From positions 49,751,271 through 49,815,270 of the forward strand of contig CP137666.1 in NCBI GenBank assembly GCA_037976565.1: a DNA stretch of 64,000 bases, read 5' to 3'. Both the position numbers and the translations under genes were made by a program. Shown piece after piece: positions 61,975-64,000 of this stretch. This stretch comes from Mesocentrotus franciscanus (taxonomy: Eukaryota > Echinodermata > Echinoidea > Camarodonta > Strongylocentrotidae). Within the stretch, counting starts at the first letter, position 1, and each line of letters starts with the position of its first letter. Under the pieces are notes generated by a model. The model was given only the letters and a program-made list of their open reading frames with translations. It had not been told where the DNA came from and searched no databases.

Positions 61975-63882
61975 TCATCTACATGTAGCTGCAATGCTAC
62001 TTGACTTCACTCTCTTGTAAAAGTGTTGAATGGAAGAATAACACTTGACATGATAGTCTTTTCTTGAACAATGGTCTACTGACAGAATGCTGGGAACTCT
62101 CCTCTTTAGTCTACCTTCATGAAGATTTGAGTTCCTTGGGATGTTTGCAGTTTCTTCACTTGAGGATACACATGGTTCATTTGCAACAATACCAACATTG
62201 GTTGTCCTACTTTTGCCACAGTCACTAACCGTTTCATTGGTCATACCCTTACTTTTACTGCTACTTGGCAAGATATCCCAACTCTTAACAGAAGTTGGGT
62301 ATTCTTTAGGTTCCTTGACTACTATATACTTGCACAGACAAGACTTCCCAGACTGAGCATGGTCGCAAACATGATGTGACTTCTTCCGGGGAGATCGCCT
62401 TATCCACTTGGGCTTGGTGTAGAATGTTTCAGGACAAACCTGCCATGTTGGGGATTGTACTTTGGGCTCATTATCCTTGGTGTCCTTTTCAAGGTCAGGT
62501 TCCTGATCCGGATTCTTGAATATCTCTGTAACCTGTACAGATAGCTTGTCCTTCAATTCGTCAAGCTTATCAAATACGTCTGCAGTTTCAGAGCTAGTGC
62601 TTACATCCCAAATTGACTTTGCAACATCCTCCTCCTTCTTATCTGCTTTCTTATTGAACTCTGTTCCAACACAATCTTTGTAACAACCACTGTTGGTGCT
62701 GTTTCCTTTTGAGTTCTCTTTAGCGTCACTGCCGTTGTCACATGCATCTTCAAACACAACACCTTTTGCAATCTTTGAAACACATCTCTTGTCCGTTATG
62801 GACTGTCTTTTTCTCAGAGATGGTCTCATCACTTCCCTCACTGAAAGGTGGGAATTCATGTATGTTTGTACAGAAGATGGAATGCTGACTTGAGTGGGTG
62901 GGGTTGGATCCAGATAGTGATCAAAGTTACTCATATCAACGATGGCTGCTTCTGATGGTTTAGACGGCAGTGGTTGCACAATGGGAATGACCTTCCTTGG
63001 CCTAACCTGTGTCACAAACTGAATCAGCTCATTGTATGAAGAATGACTAGAATATGGAATGATGAAGACACTGGGATGATTTGCGATGCGACTCTTACGT
63101 TGAAATCTAAAGATAGCTGATGGGATGATGACAATGGTTGGAAACTCACTATTCCAACGCTCTACTGCACCAACGGTTATAGTGTGTACTGGTATAACCC
63201 TGATCCTTGCCTCATATGTAGTGAACACATCTTTGCAATCCAGCAGCTCAATAATGGACAGTCGTTCAGGGGTCACTTGAATCTTCTCTCCATAGAATTC
63301 TGCAATATCCATCAAGAGGTCTTCTTTTCCAAGCTGGTGCATGCCAAGTACAACATTTGAGTAAGGGTACTCGGCTAGAACTTCCATGATTTTTACCTTG
63401 CAATCGTCTCCTCCTGGAAAGTCGTTTTCTGGACTGTTGTAGGTGTTGTCAAGGTACAGTCTATCCACTGGACGATTCAACCCAAGGACAGTGTTAGAAA
63501 ACATACATGGATGGAAACGGAAATCACCCGTGTAGAGGAAACGTCCAAAGTAACCTTCAAACAAGAATATGGTCGCACCTGGGCAGTGATTTGCATCGAT
63601 AAGAGTGACAGTCATGGTTTCCTTGCCAGTCTCATCCAGTGGAATGATGTGCCCGTTTCCTACCGACAGGGTTTTGATGAGTGAATGCTTCACCCCGCAC
63701 TTGGCAACCACAATCTTGCCTGTAACCTCTGAGCAGTAGATGGGATATCGCCATGTTGAAGAAAGACCGCTGGTGTGGTCGGAGTGGGCATGGGACAAGA
63801 AGAACACTTTGCTGGAAGGAGACTTATTGCATCGCCAATAATCAACCGCTATTGGAGTACCTGTTATAACAGCTCCGTTCAT
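61975..63882 (-). CDS. DCLRE1B: 5' exonuclease Apollo / SNM1B (DCLRE1B), 635 aa
   Basis: Apollo is a metallo-beta-lactamase/beta-CASP 5'-3' DNA exonuclease that processes telomere ends and interstrand crosslinks in the nucleus. With the start at 63882 the protein begins MNGAVITGTPIAVDYW, as in the vertebrate enzyme, and the metal ligands fall at the same residue numbers as I place them in human Apollo: H31, H33, D35 and H36 (SHAHSDH), H99 (DANHCPG) and D120 (YTGDFRF). beta-CASP motifs follow: LYLDNTY near 145, LGKE near 185, PYSSHSSY near 280. The catalytic domain ends near residue 305. The remaining 330 residues are a low-complexity, basic/acidic tail with SPRKK. The coding part has no intron. 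An in-frame ATG at 63933 with good context (GCCATGG) would add 17 residues, but a splice acceptor directly before the inner ATG favours 63882. It is longer than human Apollo (532 aa). Confidence 0.93.
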   Translation of the reverse strand: MNGAVITGTPIAVDYWRCNKSPSSKVFFLSHAHSDHTSGLSSTWRYPIYCSEVTGKIVVAKCGVKHSLIKTLSVGNGHIIPLDETGKETMTVTLIDANHCPGATIFLFEGYFGRFLYTGDFRFHPCMFSNTVLGLNRPVDRLYLDNTYNSPENDFPGGDDCKVKIMEVLAEYPYSNVVLGMHQLGKEDLLMDIAEFYGEKIQVTPERLSIIELLDCKDVFTTYEARIRVIPVHTITVGAVERWNSEFPTIVIIPSAIFRFQRKSRIANHPSVFIIPYSSHSSYNELIQFVTQVRPRKVIPIVQPLPSKPSEAAIVDMSNFDHYLDPTPPTQVSIPSSVQTYMNSHLSVREVMRPSLRKRQSITDKRCVSKIAKGVVFEDACDNGSDAKENSKGNSTNSGCYKDCVGTEFNKKADKKEEDVAKSIWDVSTSSETADVFDKLDELKDKLSVQVTEIFKNPDQEPDLEKDTKDNEPKVQSPTWQVCPETFYTKPKWIRRSPRKKSHHVCDHAQSGKSCLCKYIVVKEPKEYPTSVKSWDILPSSSKSKGMTNETVSDCGKSRTTNVGIVANEPCVSSSEETANIPRNSNLHEGRLKRRVPSILSVDHCSRKDYHVKCYSSIQHFYKRVKSSSIAATCR

Positions 63883-64000
63883 TGCTGAAACGGGAAAATA
63901 AACAGGAAATTTAAATAGCTCTTTTGAAACCATGGCAATTTATATTAAAAAATAAACTGGCAGTGGCAGTGGTAATGGTATAGGCTACATACATCCCCCA
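63883..64000 (-). promoter_or_regulatory. Apollo 5' flank: probable intron end and alternative N-terminus
   Basis: On the minus strand a pyrimidine-rich CTGTTTATTTTCCCGTTTCAG ends at 63885, two bases before the conserved ATG (63882), which looks like a 3' splice site of a 5'-UTR intron. If unspliced, the ATG at 63933 would be used; an in-frame TAA sits two codons above it. The window ends before any promoter can be judged. Confidence 0.5.

Overview
The window is animal nuclear DNA, most likely from a sea urchin or a close echinoderm relative. Genes are split by GT-AG introns of roughly 0.5 to 3 kb, intergenic DNA is AT-rich and full of short repeats, and there are tRNA- and 7SL-headed SINEs, hAT-type MITEs and 5'-truncated LINEs. 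The proteins are ordinary bilaterian orthologues. The echinoid assignment rests on repeat style and is an inference.

Three genes are supported. (1) At the left edge, on the minus strand, lies one internal exon (1215-1444) of a Wnt7-type ligand gene. Its later exons lie left of the window. Its first exon should lie to the right but was not found, so much of 1.5-43 kb may be Wnt7 intron 1 or 5' regulatory DNA. (2) A complete 13-exon EDEM1 orthologue runs on the plus strand from 43853 to 56550. All splice sites are GT-AG, phases match at every junction, and the product is 582 aa. (3) An SNM1B/Apollo (DCLRE1B) orthologue lies on the minus strand at 61975-63882, 635 aa with no intron in the coding part. 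EDEM1 and Apollo are convergent, with 5.4 kb between the stop codons.

The 1.5-43.5 kb stretch has no coding region I can support. It holds microsatellites, a SINE with a 7SL-like head (3.7 kb), a tRNA-type SINE (17.9 kb), a tRNA-SINE relic (21 kb), a 1.1 kb element with inverted terminal repeats (23.7-24.8 kb), a dispersed repeat with a second inverted copy in EDEM1 intron 12 (26 kb), a promoter-like triple CCAAT cluster (33.0 kb), a LINE 3' end (36.1-36.5 kb), a hAT MITE with intact 8-bp target duplication (36.8 kb), and another LINE tail ending about 370 bp before the EDEM1 start codon.

The EDEM1 introns are a dense repeat landing zone. Intron 1 has a near-perfect 0.7 kb palindrome. Intron 2 has a tRNA SINE split by a 1.7 kb hAT-like insertion with an 8-bp target duplication, and also a stray C2H2 zinc-finger fragment. 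Introns 5, 8 and 12 hold further SINEs and MITEs. EDEM1 acts in ER glycoprotein quality control, Apollo in telomere and crosslink repair, and Wnt7 in signalling; nothing in the sequence suggests that the three work together. I found no CRISPR array, rRNA, convincing functional tRNA gene or clearly new gene system. The most unusual content is the layered mobile-element structure.
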